DNA from: an uncultured Latescibacterota bacterium | GTDB taxonomy: Bacteria > Latescibacterota > UBA2968 > UBA8231 | DNA: 64,000 nt | Assembly (NCBI GenBank): GCA_958295495.1 | Contig: OY282352.1 | Location: forward strand, 1,736,001 to 1,800,000 | Reading direction: 5' to 3' | Shown here: positions 20,501 to 27,404 of the stretch, piece after piece | How the letters are laid out: every line of letters begins with the position of its first letter | Numbering within the stretch: position 1 is the stretch's first letter | Made by a program: the position numbers and the translations under genes | Notes under the pieces: generated by a model | The model's database searches: none | Seen by the model: the letters and a program-made list of their open reading frames with translations, nothing else | Told to the model about the DNA's origin: nothing

Positions 20501-20780
20501 TGTACCGCTGGAGGCTGCCCTCGTGCCGCGGCCAGCGACCTTACCTGTTGAACAAGGCTTCGACGAGGATGCTAAGGATGAAGCCGAAAAGTGGCAAATC
20601 TTCGACGAGGATGCTAAAGACGAAGCCGAAAAGCGGCAAATTTTGGCGGCGCTCCAAACCACGAACTGGCGGGTCTATGGACCGCGGGGGGCGGCTCGAC
20701 TGTTGGGCATAAGCGCGGAAAAGCTGCGCTATCGCATGCGCAAGCACGGGTTGCAACGACCCGGGAAGTCGTCGCGGTAA
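17589..20780 (+). CDS. One-component regulator: Reg_prop propellers - Y_Y_Y - sigma54 AAA+ - Fis-type HTH
   Basis: 1063-residue protein. Residues 1-620 hold about a dozen two-component-regulator propeller repeats of the type EDREGNIWLGLWGGGL / DPQGGMWIGTSGGGV, enough for two seven-bladed propellers. Residues about 637-710 form the Y_Y_Y domain (FRSGAGQMRYSHRLVGHG...FHFEVRTVDRDG). Residues about 732-965 are a sigma54-interaction AAA+ domain: Walker A GETGVGKG (about 758), sensor loop GAFTSA (about 806, variant of GAFTGA), Walker B TLFLDEVGD, and LFYRLSV. Residues 990-1017 are a 14-residue tandem repeat and 1018-1058 a Fis/HTH_8 domain. There is no signal peptide and no membrane segment, unlike hybrid two-component sensors with the same propellers, so the sensor appears cytoplasmic. 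Likely activates sigma54 promoters such as that at 21022. Confidence 0.9.
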   Translation: MNHAAPNGKKAFNHILGQHYTVFDGLAGMHVEDIYQDRRGLLWIATADGGVSRFDGAHFDTFGLSDGMPRLMVMAIAEDQDGRLLFGTLGGGLAVYDGQGFQVYTTEHGLPSNEILSLQPQADGSMRMLTGAGIGRFADGQCVERVTEIAGQPLGAVYDMATDAAGTTWLATRERGVLSLEGRPLSGDSGTGNGAMQWPWKFAQGTSGPLWIAFCYTGPEPVIGCYDPDSNQLELIEVDDHAEGAEVVPHGTRHVRVDDRGLLWMTRRGVLVYDGQAWHPFSTRLPDSHFSDTRLTYEDREGNIWLGLWGGGLVFCDPVSVQLYTQADGLPDCEVQCLGEDREGRLWIGTMGGLACREDDQIRPMDPRRTVSTLVVDRQGQVWSGGPEGQIFKATGGEAQGLEVAGTTHTEEITGLWEDQAGGLSVCTSAGRLGRIEEDRFIELEERLPHDCAVVLQNGAGPLWIGLSRKKSALCYYKDGHFHTPNITGVENIADVRALCEYQGLLWVGTENHGLFALDHASEEVRRFTVDQGTLSVNGISALVNDPQGGMWIGTSGGGVLKYDGQTFQSIRLGQGALENIVEAIVRDSQGRLWFGTRAGLIAYQPGETPPRILLRQVVAGRTWDEPQAVACPDTTPEIKFHFQGISFRSGAGQMRYSHRLVGHGPAEEWSAFTPANRTTYQDVPAGLFHFEVRTVDRDGLMSDVARLEVRVVPTHLRRLEEMLRVSHQGFLSQSPAMAQLLAKIGSMAKTDMTVLVLGETGVGKGVLARLLHNLSSRRTNPFISVNCGGLSAGLVENELFGHEKGAFTSAHAQKIGYFERANGGTLFLDEVGDLPFESQRTLLHILEEGHLTRVGGEKLIPIDVRIVAATNKVMEEAIQAKEFREDLFYRLSVLSAVVPPLRERREDIPLLAAHFASQCAQKLGRPVPILSDEAIAHLQGYAWPGNVRELEHLIQQAVALSNGDVIQAEDVPLEAALVPRPATLPVEQGFDEDAKDEAEKWQIFDEDAKDEAEKRQILAALQTTNWRVYGPRGAARLLGISAEKLRYRMRKHGLQRPGKSSR
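20559..20642 (+). repeat. 42-bp tandem repeat in the linker before the HTH
   Basis: Two adjacent 42-bp copies (20559-20600, 20601-20642) differing at a few bases, encoding FDEDAKDEAEKWQI and FDEDAKDEAEKRQI. In frame, so it lengthens the acidic linker by 14 residues. The second copy runs into the HTH. Confidence 0.9.
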
Positions 20781-20830
20781 GAGCCTATGCGAAAATTGCC
20801 GACTAGAGGGGCTACGGCTACCCTGTGAAA

Positions 20831-20890
20831 GTCGTGCAAGAGTCGTGCAAGAGTCGTTCACTCGAACGGAAATTTGAACGACTCTTGCAC
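20831..20890. promoter_or_regulatory. Long inverted repeat with flanking direct repeats, candidate enhancer (UAS)
   Basis: Perfect 16-bp inverted repeat, GTGCAAGAGTCGTTCA at 20845-20860 and its complement at 20875-20890, around a 14-base loop. The left arm is preceded by a direct repeat, GTCGTGCAAGA twice at 20831-20852. No T-run follows, so it is not a simple terminator. It lies about 180 bases upstream of the predicted sigma54 transcription start, a usual distance for an enhancer bound by a Fis-type HTH dimer. An alternative small hairpin (CGTTC/GAACG) lies inside. Confidence 0.55.
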
Positions 20891-20973
20891 GGAAAAGCGC
20901 AGATCAACTTGCGACGACGCCTAATGCCGGCCTCGTAGAGAGGTATTTCTCGCTATCCAACGCCTTGTTTTTC

Positions 20974-21004
20974 AATCCTTTAGGTAATCCTAAAGGATTT
21001 TTTT
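20974..21004 (+). terminator. Rho-independent terminator after the regulator gene
   Basis: Perfect 11-bp stem AATCCTTTAGG / CCTAAAGGATT (20974-20984, 20989-20999) with a 4-base loop and a run of T. It separates the regulator transcript from the downstream cluster. Confidence 0.9.
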
Positions 21005-21021
21005 GCGACTGACATGCATTG

Positions 21022-21037
21022 TTGGCAAGAAATTTGC
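21022..21037 (+). promoter_or_regulatory. Sigma54 (-24/-12) promoter upstream of the secreted-protein cluster
   Basis: TTGGCAAGAAATTTGC: the invariant GG (21024-21025) and GC (21036-21037) are separated by exactly 10 bases, and TTGGCA / TTTGC match the YTGGCAC-N4-TTGC consensus at nearly all positions. Predicted start near 21049, about 140 bases upstream of the ATG at 21191. It sits just after a terminator and downstream of a sigma54 activator gene. Confidence 0.75.
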
Positions 21038-21190
21038 GATAGTCACAGTAAGCAAAATTCATCTACCCTGAGGCGAAACGGATATGGAAGCCCTGCTCAA
21101 CTCTATTCTATCCTACATACATCCTATCCAACCAAGTAAAAACGGACGATTGAATGGATAGCCCGGCCAAAAAGAAAAGGACATAAGACA

Positions 21191-23371
21191 ATGAGACGAC
21201 CCGAAGCGATCACTATCTGGAGGTTCGTTATGCGCGGCTTGCTCGTTGCGATTGGATTGGTGGTGGCTCCACCTAAAGCCTTCGCTTTAACGTGGGATTT
21301 TGACGAGGGCACGACTTGGGGATGGGCAGCCCAAGAGAGCGCCTACGGCTCTCTCCGTGGTACCACCACGGTGTACAGCGAAGTCGAAGACGGCGTCTGG
21401 CGCATTGCGCCGGTGCCGCACGGGCTAAAACCAGCCATTCGCTTGAACTCGCCGCTGATTGGGGAAGACTCTGACCTGTTCGACTGGGTCACCTTACGGC
21501 TACGCATCATCCACGATCACCCCACCGAGGGGGTCCTCGAAATGTCGTGGTCCAATGTCGAGTACAGACGCCTCAAGAAGGAAGACCCCAGCGTAGGGTT
21601 GGGGTTTTTTATGAGCCGTCCTCAAGTTTATTCCACCGCATGGGAAAACATCACCATAGATATACGGGACTTGGAAGCGGCCCCAGCAGAAGAGATCAAC
21701 TGGGAGATCGTTTGGCAGGACACCCTCTTCCACTTCTTCCTAGACCTAGACTTATTGGAACTACACGACATCCAAGAATCCAGCTTAAGCCCGGCCGATC
21801 GTCCGACCTTTGTCGAAGTAGATTGGATTCAACTGACGGGCGCCGAAGAGTTGCTGCTGGGGGAGTTGCAGCCCCGGGCGGTCGCCGTGGAGGCCGGGTT
21901 ACCTGGGACGTTGTTCGCGGAACCGCGTTTTTCTGTGCTAGGCCCAAATATCGGTGCCCCAACATCGCACGGTACTTTGGGCGATGTGGATGGCGATGCC
22001 GATGCCGATCTGATCGTGAAATGGGCAACTGGGATGAGCAGCGGCTGGGCCATAGCGACCAGCGATGGCTTGGGGAGCTTGGTCTCCACCCAAGAGGTCC
22101 GCCTCCCAAACCGGGCTTATCCGACAATTGCGGGGGGCGATTTCGACGGGGATGGGCTTCTCGATCTGGCCTTTAGCAACGGTCGAACTATCGAATTGTG
22201 GCGTAACCGGGGCGAGGATGGATTTGAAACCATCCTCCAGCTATCCGACGTCTATTTCAAAGGTCTAGCCGATGGCGATGGCGATGGCGATGTGGACCTG
22301 TTGGTGGTAGAGGACCGCGACGACCAGTGGTCTAACTTGACTATGTGGATCAACGACGGCACGGGCGGGTTTGCCCACAGCAATCGGTTCGCCCTCGACA
22401 TCGAAGAAGAGCTGGATAGTGAACTCCCTCTTTCAATGCTGGCAGGGCAACCGGTGGGCGAGGCCGTGCGCGTGTTGTGGAACCGACCCTGCTGGAAGCC
22501 GGTGGGGCCTTGGCGTCTGACCCAGCCATGGGCGGAGAACGAGGAGCCACCGCTGTTTTTTGAGACCGGGACCGAAGTCAAATCCTGCGACATGCACCTG
22601 CTCGCCGATCTGGATGGGGATGGAGCGGTTGAGTTGGTCGGGACGCCCGAGCGGAATCTGTTCCCAGGCTTTTCTAGAGGCAACACCTATCACGGTTTGG
22701 CCCTGTGGCGGGTGGACGCCTCGGGCGGGGTGGAACGCCACGACCTGCTCGGTCCGCAGGTGCTCGTGCCGTTTGCGTATGAAGGTGGGGTCGTGGCCAG
22801 CGACCTGACCGGCGATGGCCTTTTGGACTTGGCCGTGATCAATACCAACCTAGCGATGAATCCGGCCCTGATCGTCTTGGTCAGCCAGCGCGATGGCCTG
22901 CCCGTCGTCGAAGGACACTACCCCCTACCGAGTATCGGCCGCAGCCTGCTCGCGGGCGATGTCAACGGCGATGGGGCGACCGATCTGGTGGTGCTGGGGC
23001 GGAGTAGCCGCGGCGATGGCGGGGCCTTCGTATTCCTCAACCAAGGCGTTCCAGCCACTGCTATCGCGGCGGAGACGACGACCACGCCTATGGCCTTTGC
23101 CCTTGGAGCCAACTATCCCAACCCGTTCAATCCGGCCACGACCATCCCCTTGGTGCTGCCCGCCCAAGCCGACGAGGTGGACTTAACCATCTACAATGTC
23201 TTGGGGCAGCCGGTGCGCCGAGTGGGGGCGGGGTCGCTGGCGGCGGGCGAACACCGGCTAACTTGGGATGGTCGGGACGCGCAGGGGCAATCCGTCGCGG
23301 CCGGGGTCTATTTGGTGCGGCTACACGTAGGCGACCACGCACACATCCGCAAGATGGTCAAACTCGAATAG
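21191..23371 (+). CDS. Secreted FG-GAP/VCBS-repeat protein with T9SS-like C-terminal tail, paralogue 1
   Basis: 726 residues. A signal peptide (hydrophobic LLVAIGLVVAPP, AFA cleavage) precedes LTWDFDEGTTWGW, a beta-sandwich N-terminal domain of about 220 residues. Residues about 250-630 carry FG-GAP/VCBS units with DxDxDG calcium loops (GDVDGDADADL, GDFDGDGLLDLAF, ADGDGDGDVDLLV, GDVNGDGATDLVV), forming an integrin-like propeller. The end is an FlgD/T9SS-type domain, NYPNPFNPATTIP...YNVLGQPV...GVYLVRLHVGDH...KMVKLE, predicted to sort the protein to the cell surface. AAAGGAC precedes the ATG at 21191; a second ATG at 21230 is possible. The leader and first codons resemble those of the gene at 23481. 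Paralogue of 27331-29547. Confidence 0.85.
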   Translation: MRRPEAITIWRFVMRGLLVAIGLVVAPPKAFALTWDFDEGTTWGWAAQESAYGSLRGTTTVYSEVEDGVWRIAPVPHGLKPAIRLNSPLIGEDSDLFDWVTLRLRIIHDHPTEGVLEMSWSNVEYRRLKKEDPSVGLGFFMSRPQVYSTAWENITIDIRDLEAAPAEEINWEIVWQDTLFHFFLDLDLLELHDIQESSLSPADRPTFVEVDWIQLTGAEELLLGELQPRAVAVEAGLPGTLFAEPRFSVLGPNIGAPTSHGTLGDVDGDADADLIVKWATGMSSGWAIATSDGLGSLVSTQEVRLPNRAYPTIAGGDFDGDGLLDLAFSNGRTIELWRNRGEDGFETILQLSDVYFKGLADGDGDGDVDLLVVEDRDDQWSNLTMWINDGTGGFAHSNRFALDIEEELDSELPLSMLAGQPVGEAVRVLWNRPCWKPVGPWRLTQPWAENEEPPLFFETGTEVKSCDMHLLADLDGDGAVELVGTPERNLFPGFSRGNTYHGLALWRVDASGGVERHDLLGPQVLVPFAYEGGVVASDLTGDGLLDLAVINTNLAMNPALIVLVSQRDGLPVVEGHYPLPSIGRSLLAGDVNGDGATDLVVLGRSSRGDGGAFVFLNQGVPATAIAAETTTTPMAFALGANYPNPFNPATTIPLVLPAQADEVDLTIYNVLGQPVRRVGAGSLAAGEHRLTWDGRDAQGQSVAAGVYLVRLHVGDHAHIRKMVKLE

Positions 23372-23480
23372 GGAACGGACACAGCGACCCGCTTGCAGCA
23401 TTTGAGCGTCCCCAAGGTCAGCATGGAACGATTGGAATGGGGGGCGTGGGTTGCTGCCGACAAGAGAAAGGCATAAGACA

Positions 23481-24797
23481 ATGAGACGACCGTGGAAAGT
23501 CCCGTTCCTAAGAAATAGAAAGCTGCAAAGCGGCTTGGCGTTGTCGCTGGCCTTGCATCTGCTGGTGATCTTCGGCATCACGCACCGCGAGCGGGTCACC
23601 CACTTTCCCGTCCAACCGCCGATCATGGTGAAGTTTACCAAAAAGCGCCCGCCGCAGCGCACCCTCACCCGCCGCCAACGGCCCCGCCAACGCCCCTTGG
23701 TGCGCCGCCCAGCCCTGCAAGCCACCCCAGTCGCTGCGGTGCGACCCGCCCCCTCGGCGACGCGCCCCCTGCCGATGTTCAAGTCGGCGGCACTCCGGCT
23801 GCCGACGGCGGCGCTGCCGGATCGGCTGGTGCTGCCGGTGCCGGATTTCCCCGCTCGGCACATTGGTCCGTCCCTACAGGCGGGGGCGTTGGAAGGGACG
23901 CGGCAGGGCGCAGACGAGATCGACTTGGCCTTGGAACTGATGGATGTGCAGGCGATGGACACCGGCCAGCACCGGGCAATGGTGGTCGTCAATCCCCAAG
24001 ACCGGCGTCAACTCAAAGGCTTTCTCTATATGTCCAATGTGTATAGCCCGTCCATCGAACGGGCTGAGTCGGAAACATCGCGCCGACTTTTGCAGACGCG
24101 CCAAATGGTAGAAAACCGGATGCTGCAAGGGTTGGCCGACAAAATGGTCGCCACTACGCAGGTTCACGCCGAAGTGCTCGACGCGGTGGCACTGGACGAC
24201 CCACAGCTATTGCAGGTGCCCTTCGTCCTCCTGACGGCGAGTGGGCATTTTGAGTTCACCGAGGCGGAGACGGCTAATCTCGGGGCGTATTTGACTTCGG
24301 GTGGCTTCCTGTTTGCGGATATTGTCAGCCTATTGCAGCGCGACTACAGCGACGACGAATTGGACATTCCCGCGGTGCGTTCCCTCATTCGCGCCAGCTT
24401 GCAGGCGGCGGGTTATCAAGAGTGGAAGGACTGGCAATTTAGACGCCTAGCGATGACCCATCCGATCTATCATTGCTTCTACGATGTGAGGAGCCTTCCG
24501 CGTGGGATGCGCGATATGCGCTATGGTGGAGCAGGAGTGTCGCTAACTCCTGACTATTTGGAGGGCATCGTCGTCGGGGATCAGTTGGTGGGCGTGTATT
24601 CGATGCGCAACTACGCCGATTTCTGGGCGGGAATCGCCAAGGAGGAAGCAGAGATATTTGATCCTAGCTTTTTTGGCGATAGTCCGTTTCGGGCCAGTGC
24701 CGAGGAGCCAATGGTATATAACTTGGGCGTCAATTTCTTGGTGTATGCGTTGACGCGCGAGGGATCATTGACTCAACAATTAGTCGCTGCGGACTGA
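23481..24797 (+). CDS. TonB-like membrane-anchored DUF4159 protein
   Basis: 438 residues starting MRRPWKVPF at 23481, with a leader (AAGGCATAAGACAATGAGACGACC) nearly identical to that of the gene at 21191. One N-terminal membrane helix (LALSLALHLLVIFGI), typical of TonB-type energy transducers, is followed by an Arg/Pro-rich periplasmic stretch to about residue 110. Residues about 215-438 are DUF4159: VPFVLLTASGHFEFTEAET, LTSGGFLFADI, HPIYHCFYDVRSLP and VGVYSMRNYADFW...NFLVYALTR. DUF4159 has a glutamine-amidotransferase-like fold of unknown function, often near gliding or secretion genes. In the same cluster as proteins with sorting tails. Confidence 0.8.
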   Translation: MRRPWKVPFLRNRKLQSGLALSLALHLLVIFGITHRERVTHFPVQPPIMVKFTKKRPPQRTLTRRQRPRQRPLVRRPALQATPVAAVRPAPSATRPLPMFKSAALRLPTAALPDRLVLPVPDFPARHIGPSLQAGALEGTRQGADEIDLALELMDVQAMDTGQHRAMVVVNPQDRRQLKGFLYMSNVYSPSIERAESETSRRLLQTRQMVENRMLQGLADKMVATTQVHAEVLDAVALDDPQLLQVPFVLLTASGHFEFTEAETANLGAYLTSGGFLFADIVSLLQRDYSDDELDIPAVRSLIRASLQAAGYQEWKDWQFRRLAMTHPIYHCFYDVRSLPRGMRDMRYGGAGVSLTPDYLEGIVVGDQLVGVYSMRNYADFWAGIAKEEAEIFDPSFFGDSPFRASAEEPMVYNLGVNFLVYALTREGSLTQQLVAAD

Positions 24798-24843
24798 GAG
24801 ATGTTGTGCCGTGATACTATAACTGAGGAGGGCACTGCGAGAT

Positions 24844-25653
24844 ATGGAAATCATTCCGTTAATTCCCGAATGCGACGTAGAGATACAGCATATACGGGTC
24901 GAACAAAATCGCGATGTACGCACCCAAGCGAAGGCTTGTCTCCTTTTGGGTCGCTATTACAAGGAACAAGGAGAACTCGACAAGGCCGAAGCACTGTACC
25001 AAAGAGCCTTTGCGAAAGCACGGCCGTTGCAGGCGCATGACATAGAAGCCGATGCGTGTAGTGGCTTAGGGCTTATGTATCAGGTCATGGGGCGGATGGA
25101 CGAGGCGGTTGAGTATCTCAATGCAGCCTTTGCGATAAATAGCCAACGCCGCGATAACGAGCGTCTGGCCGTCAACTATAGCAATAGAGGCTTTATCGCC
25201 CAACTCCAAGGAAAAATCGCAGAGGCCCAAGAGTTGCACGTCCGCGCTCAGCAACTCCACGCAGCGTCGGGGAATAGGGCCTATTGGGCTGAAGAATGCG
25301 GCAACTTGGGACAGTTGGCACTCCAGCAAAACAAACCGGAGGAGGCTGAGGCCCACTTCCAGCAGGGCTTGAACGTTTGCACAGAACTCGGCGATCTGCC
25401 GGGCATTTCCGGCCACTATCAGGGCTTGGGGTTGGTCTATCTCGGACAGCAGCGTTTGGCCGAAGCCGAAGCCGTCCTCAAAAAAGGCGTTGCGATCGAG
25501 GAGCGACTCCAGCGCGACGAGGGGTTGGCTCACTGGCGGATTTACAGACCGCGGGGACATAGGCCCGGAGAAGCTGCGCTATCGCATCCGCAAGGACGAT
25601 TTGCAGGTCCTTTTTCCGCCCTTTTAAGGAGGAATGAATTATGCAGTCTTTAA
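24844..25653 (+). CDS. TPR protein with a frameshifted HTH_8 remnant at its C-terminus
   Basis: 269 residues. From about residue 28 to 225 there are five to six tetratricopeptide repeats (LLGRYYKEQGELDKAEALYQRAF, GLMYQVMGRMDEAVEYLNAAF, NLGQLALQQNKPEEAEAHF, GLGLVYLGQQRLAEAEAVL), a protein-protein interaction scaffold. From 25530 the DNA matches the Fis-type HTH of the regulator at 17589 (WRIYRPRG), but 18 bases of the homologous stretch are replaced by one near 25556, shifting the frame; the HTH continues in another frame as GPEKLRYRIRKDDLQ to TAA at 25625. The present tail (HRPGEAALSHPQGR onward) is therefore out-of-frame sequence. The ancestral product was probably a TPR-HTH fusion. Confidence 0.75.
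   Translation: MEIIPLIPECDVEIQHIRVEQNRDVRTQAKACLLLGRYYKEQGELDKAEALYQRAFAKARPLQAHDIEADACSGLGLMYQVMGRMDEAVEYLNAAFAINSQRRDNERLAVNYSNRGFIAQLQGKIAEAQELHVRAQQLHAASGNRAYWAEECGNLGQLALQQNKPEEAEAHFQQGLNVCTELGDLPGISGHYQGLGLVYLGQQRLAEAEAVLKKGVAIEERLQRDEGLAHWRIYRPRGHRPGEAALSHPQGRFAGPFSALLRRNELCSL
25530..25627 (+). pseudogene. Frameshifted copy of the Fis-type HTH (HTH_8) module
   Basis: DNA from ACTGGCGGATTTACAGACCG to the TAA at 25625 parallels 20660-20750 and 32118-32220, including CATAGGCCCGGA and AAGCTGCGCTATCGCAT. The 18 bases encoding the start of the recognition region are missing. It is the second of three copies in the window. Confidence 0.7.
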
Positions 25654-26303
25654 CGTTTGTTTTTCAGGCCCTCGCTACGTCGTCAAGCGGGCATGTAGAG
25701 CCGCGCCAAGGCTTGGCCCTCGGCTGGCTAGGCAGCGTCGTGGCGGGGCTGGCGGTGGTGTTGGGGACCGCCGACCGGACGCCGGCCGATACCTGCTTTG
25801 GGATCGCAGAGGGAAGCAGAGGATCGCATACGACGACGCTTCCATGCGATGCCGATTATTGGCAGGATCATTCTTCCGACTATTCTGAGACGCCTGCCGA
25901 TAGCTCTCGGCAGGATCATTATTTTCACCATCCTGGAACTCCGGGATGTGCTTATCTGGGTTCTACATGTGCCCCCAGTATGGCCACAGCCATCGCGGCC
26001 GGGACGGCGACCACACCGTCCACCTTTGTCCTCGGGGCCAACTATCCCAACCCGTTCAATCCAGCCACGACCATCCCCTTGGCACTGCCCGCCGGAGCCG
26101 ACGAGGTGGGCTTAACCATCTACAACGTCTTGGGGCAGCCAGTGTACCACGTGTGGAACGGTTCGTTGGCGGCGGGCGACCATCGACTAACTTGGGATGG
26201 CCAAGACGCGCAAGGCCAACCCGTCGCCGCTGGAGTCTATTTGTATCGGTTGCAGGTGGGCGATCAGACGCGCATCCGCAAGATGGTCAAAATCGAATAG
26301 AGA
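25600..26303 (+). repeat. Tandem duplication unit 1 (exported protein gene with leader)
   Basis: About 700-bp unit running from TTGCAGGTCCTTTTT through the leader AGGAGGAATGAATTATGCAG and a complete gene to CAAGATGGTCAAAATCGAATAG. Unit 2 at 26340-27031 repeats it with high identity at both ends and more divergence in the middle. Confidence 0.75.
25641..26300 (+). CDS. Short exported protein with T9SS-like tail, copy 1
   Basis: 219 residues, ATG at 25641 after GGAGG. N-terminal QSLTFVFQALATSSSG, then a hydrophobic segment WLGSVVAGLAVVLGTA ending in PADTC, probably an export signal set unusually far (about 30 residues) from the start. A low-complexity His/Asp/Ser-rich middle (about 65-110) is followed by the same FlgD/T9SS-like tail as the large FG-GAP proteins (NYPNPFNPATTIPLALP...NGSLAAGDHRLTWDGQD...KMVKIE). 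The tail is nearly identical at DNA level to those at 26758 and 23101. The mature protein is little more than a spacer plus sorting tail; function unknown. Confidence 0.65.
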   Translation: MQSLTFVFQALATSSSGHVEPRQGLALGWLGSVVAGLAVVLGTADRTPADTCFGIAEGSRGSHTTTLPCDADYWQDHSSDYSETPADSSRQDHYFHHPGTPGCAYLGSTCAPSMATAIAAGTATTPSTFVLGANYPNPFNPATTIPLALPAGADEVGLTIYNVLGQPVYHVWNGSLAAGDHRLTWDGQDAQGQPVAAGVYLYRLQVGDQTRIRKMVKIE

Positions 26304-26339
26304 GCGGATATGCTGAATAAGTTGCGCCAACACATACGG

Positions 26340-27031
26340 TTTGCTGGTCCTTTTCCTGTCTCTTTGAGGAGGAATGAATTATGCAGTCTTTAACGTTTGT
26401 TTTTAAGGCCCTCGCCATGTCGTCAGGACACGTAGGGCCGCATCAGGGGTTGGCGTTGAGGTGGCTGGGCAACGTGGTGGCGGGGCTGGCGGTGATGTTC
26501 GGCGCCGCCAGCCAGACTCAGGCCGATCCCTGCTTTGGGATCGCGGGGGAAAGCCATGGATCGCACAAAACGACGCTTCCATGCAAGTGGCGAGACCATA
26601 AACCCGCCGAGTATTGGTGGGAGCATTACTTCCACTATTCTAGGACGCCGGCCGATAGCTCGGGGCAAAATCCGGGATGTGTTTATCTGACTTCTACATG
26701 TGGCCCCAGTATGGCCACCGCCATCGCGGCCGAGGCGGCGACCACACCGTCCACCTTTGTCCTCGGGGCCAACTATCCCAACCCGTTCAATCCAGCCACG
26801 ACCATCCCCTTGGCACTGCCCGCCGGAGCCGACGAGGTGGACTTAACCATCTACAATGTCTTGGGGCAGCCAGTGTACCACGTGTGGAACGGTTCGTTGG
26901 CGGCGGGCGACCACCGGCTGGCTTGGGATGGCCAAGACGCGCAAGGCCAACCCGTCGCCGCTGGAGTCTATTTGTATCGGTTGCAGATGGGCGACCAGAC
27001 GCGCATCCGCAAGATGGTCAAAATCGAATAG
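26340..27031 (+). repeat. Tandem duplication unit 2
   Basis: Second copy of the 25600-26303 unit: TGCTGGTCCTTTTCC, then GAGGAGGAATGAATTATGC, a gene of equal structure, and the same last 30 bases of coding sequence. Confidence 0.75.
26381..27031 (+). CDS. Short exported protein with T9SS-like tail, copy 2
   Basis: 216 residues, tandem duplicate of the previous gene with the same GGAGGAATGAATT leader. N-terminal QSLTFVFKALAMSSGHVG, hydrophobic WLGNVVAGLAVMFGAA and PCFGIAG; middle region again rich in His, Ser and Tyr but clearly diverged; then the near-identical tail NYPNPFNPATTIPLALP to KMVKIE. Conserved ends with a variable middle look like recent duplication with selection or conversion acting on the tail. 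Confidence 0.65.
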   Translation: MQSLTFVFKALAMSSGHVGPHQGLALRWLGNVVAGLAVMFGAASQTQADPCFGIAGESHGSHKTTLPCKWRDHKPAEYWWEHYFHYSRTPADSSGQNPGCVYLTSTCGPSMATAIAAEAATTPSTFVLGANYPNPFNPATTIPLALPAGADEVDLTIYNVLGQPVYHVWNGSLAAGDHRLAWDGQDAQGQPVAAGVYLYRLQMGDQTRIRKMVKIE

Positions 27032-27035
27032 ACGC

Positions 27036-27404
27036 ATGAACTTGGAACGGACGTTTGTTTTCGAGGCGACGCTGCTGGCACCGCTGGTGGAGTTCGCCAC
27101 GTCAACCAGCGGCCACGTCGAGCCGCGCCAGGGCTTGGCCCTCGGCTGGCTGGGTAGCGTGGTGGCGGGACTGGCGGTAGTGTTCGGCACCGCCGAACAG
27201 ACGCCGGCCGATTCCTGCCACGGGATACCCATAGGCTCGAGCGGCTTATTGGCTTCTGTTCTACTGCATCGCTCGAATAGAAGGGTGTTAGACCGACTCC
27301 TACATCCATTCCCCACTCTGGAGGTGAACTATGCGCTACGTACTCTTCACCATTTGGTCGTTGGCCGCTCCGCTTGGCGTCTTGGCCTTAACGTGGGATT
27401 TTGA
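27036..27404 (+). pseudogene. Third, tail-less copy of the short exported protein
   Basis: Frame from ATG 27036 (MNLERTFVFEATLLAP) for 122 codons. TSGHVEPRQGLALGWLGSVV and AGLAVVFGTAEQTPADSC match copies 1 and 2, but after HGIPIGSSGLL the similarity ends, no sorting tail follows, and the frame overlaps the start of the next gene (27331) by 74 bases. It is probably a truncated duplicate whose 3' part was replaced by the FG-GAP gene. Confidence 0.55.

Noticed and set aside
23440..23462. Possible second -24/-12 promoter (GGGGGGCGTGGGTTGCTG) before the DUF4159 gene
   Set aside because: The downstream TTGC fits, but at the correct spacing the -24 element is GGGGGC in place of TGGCAC.
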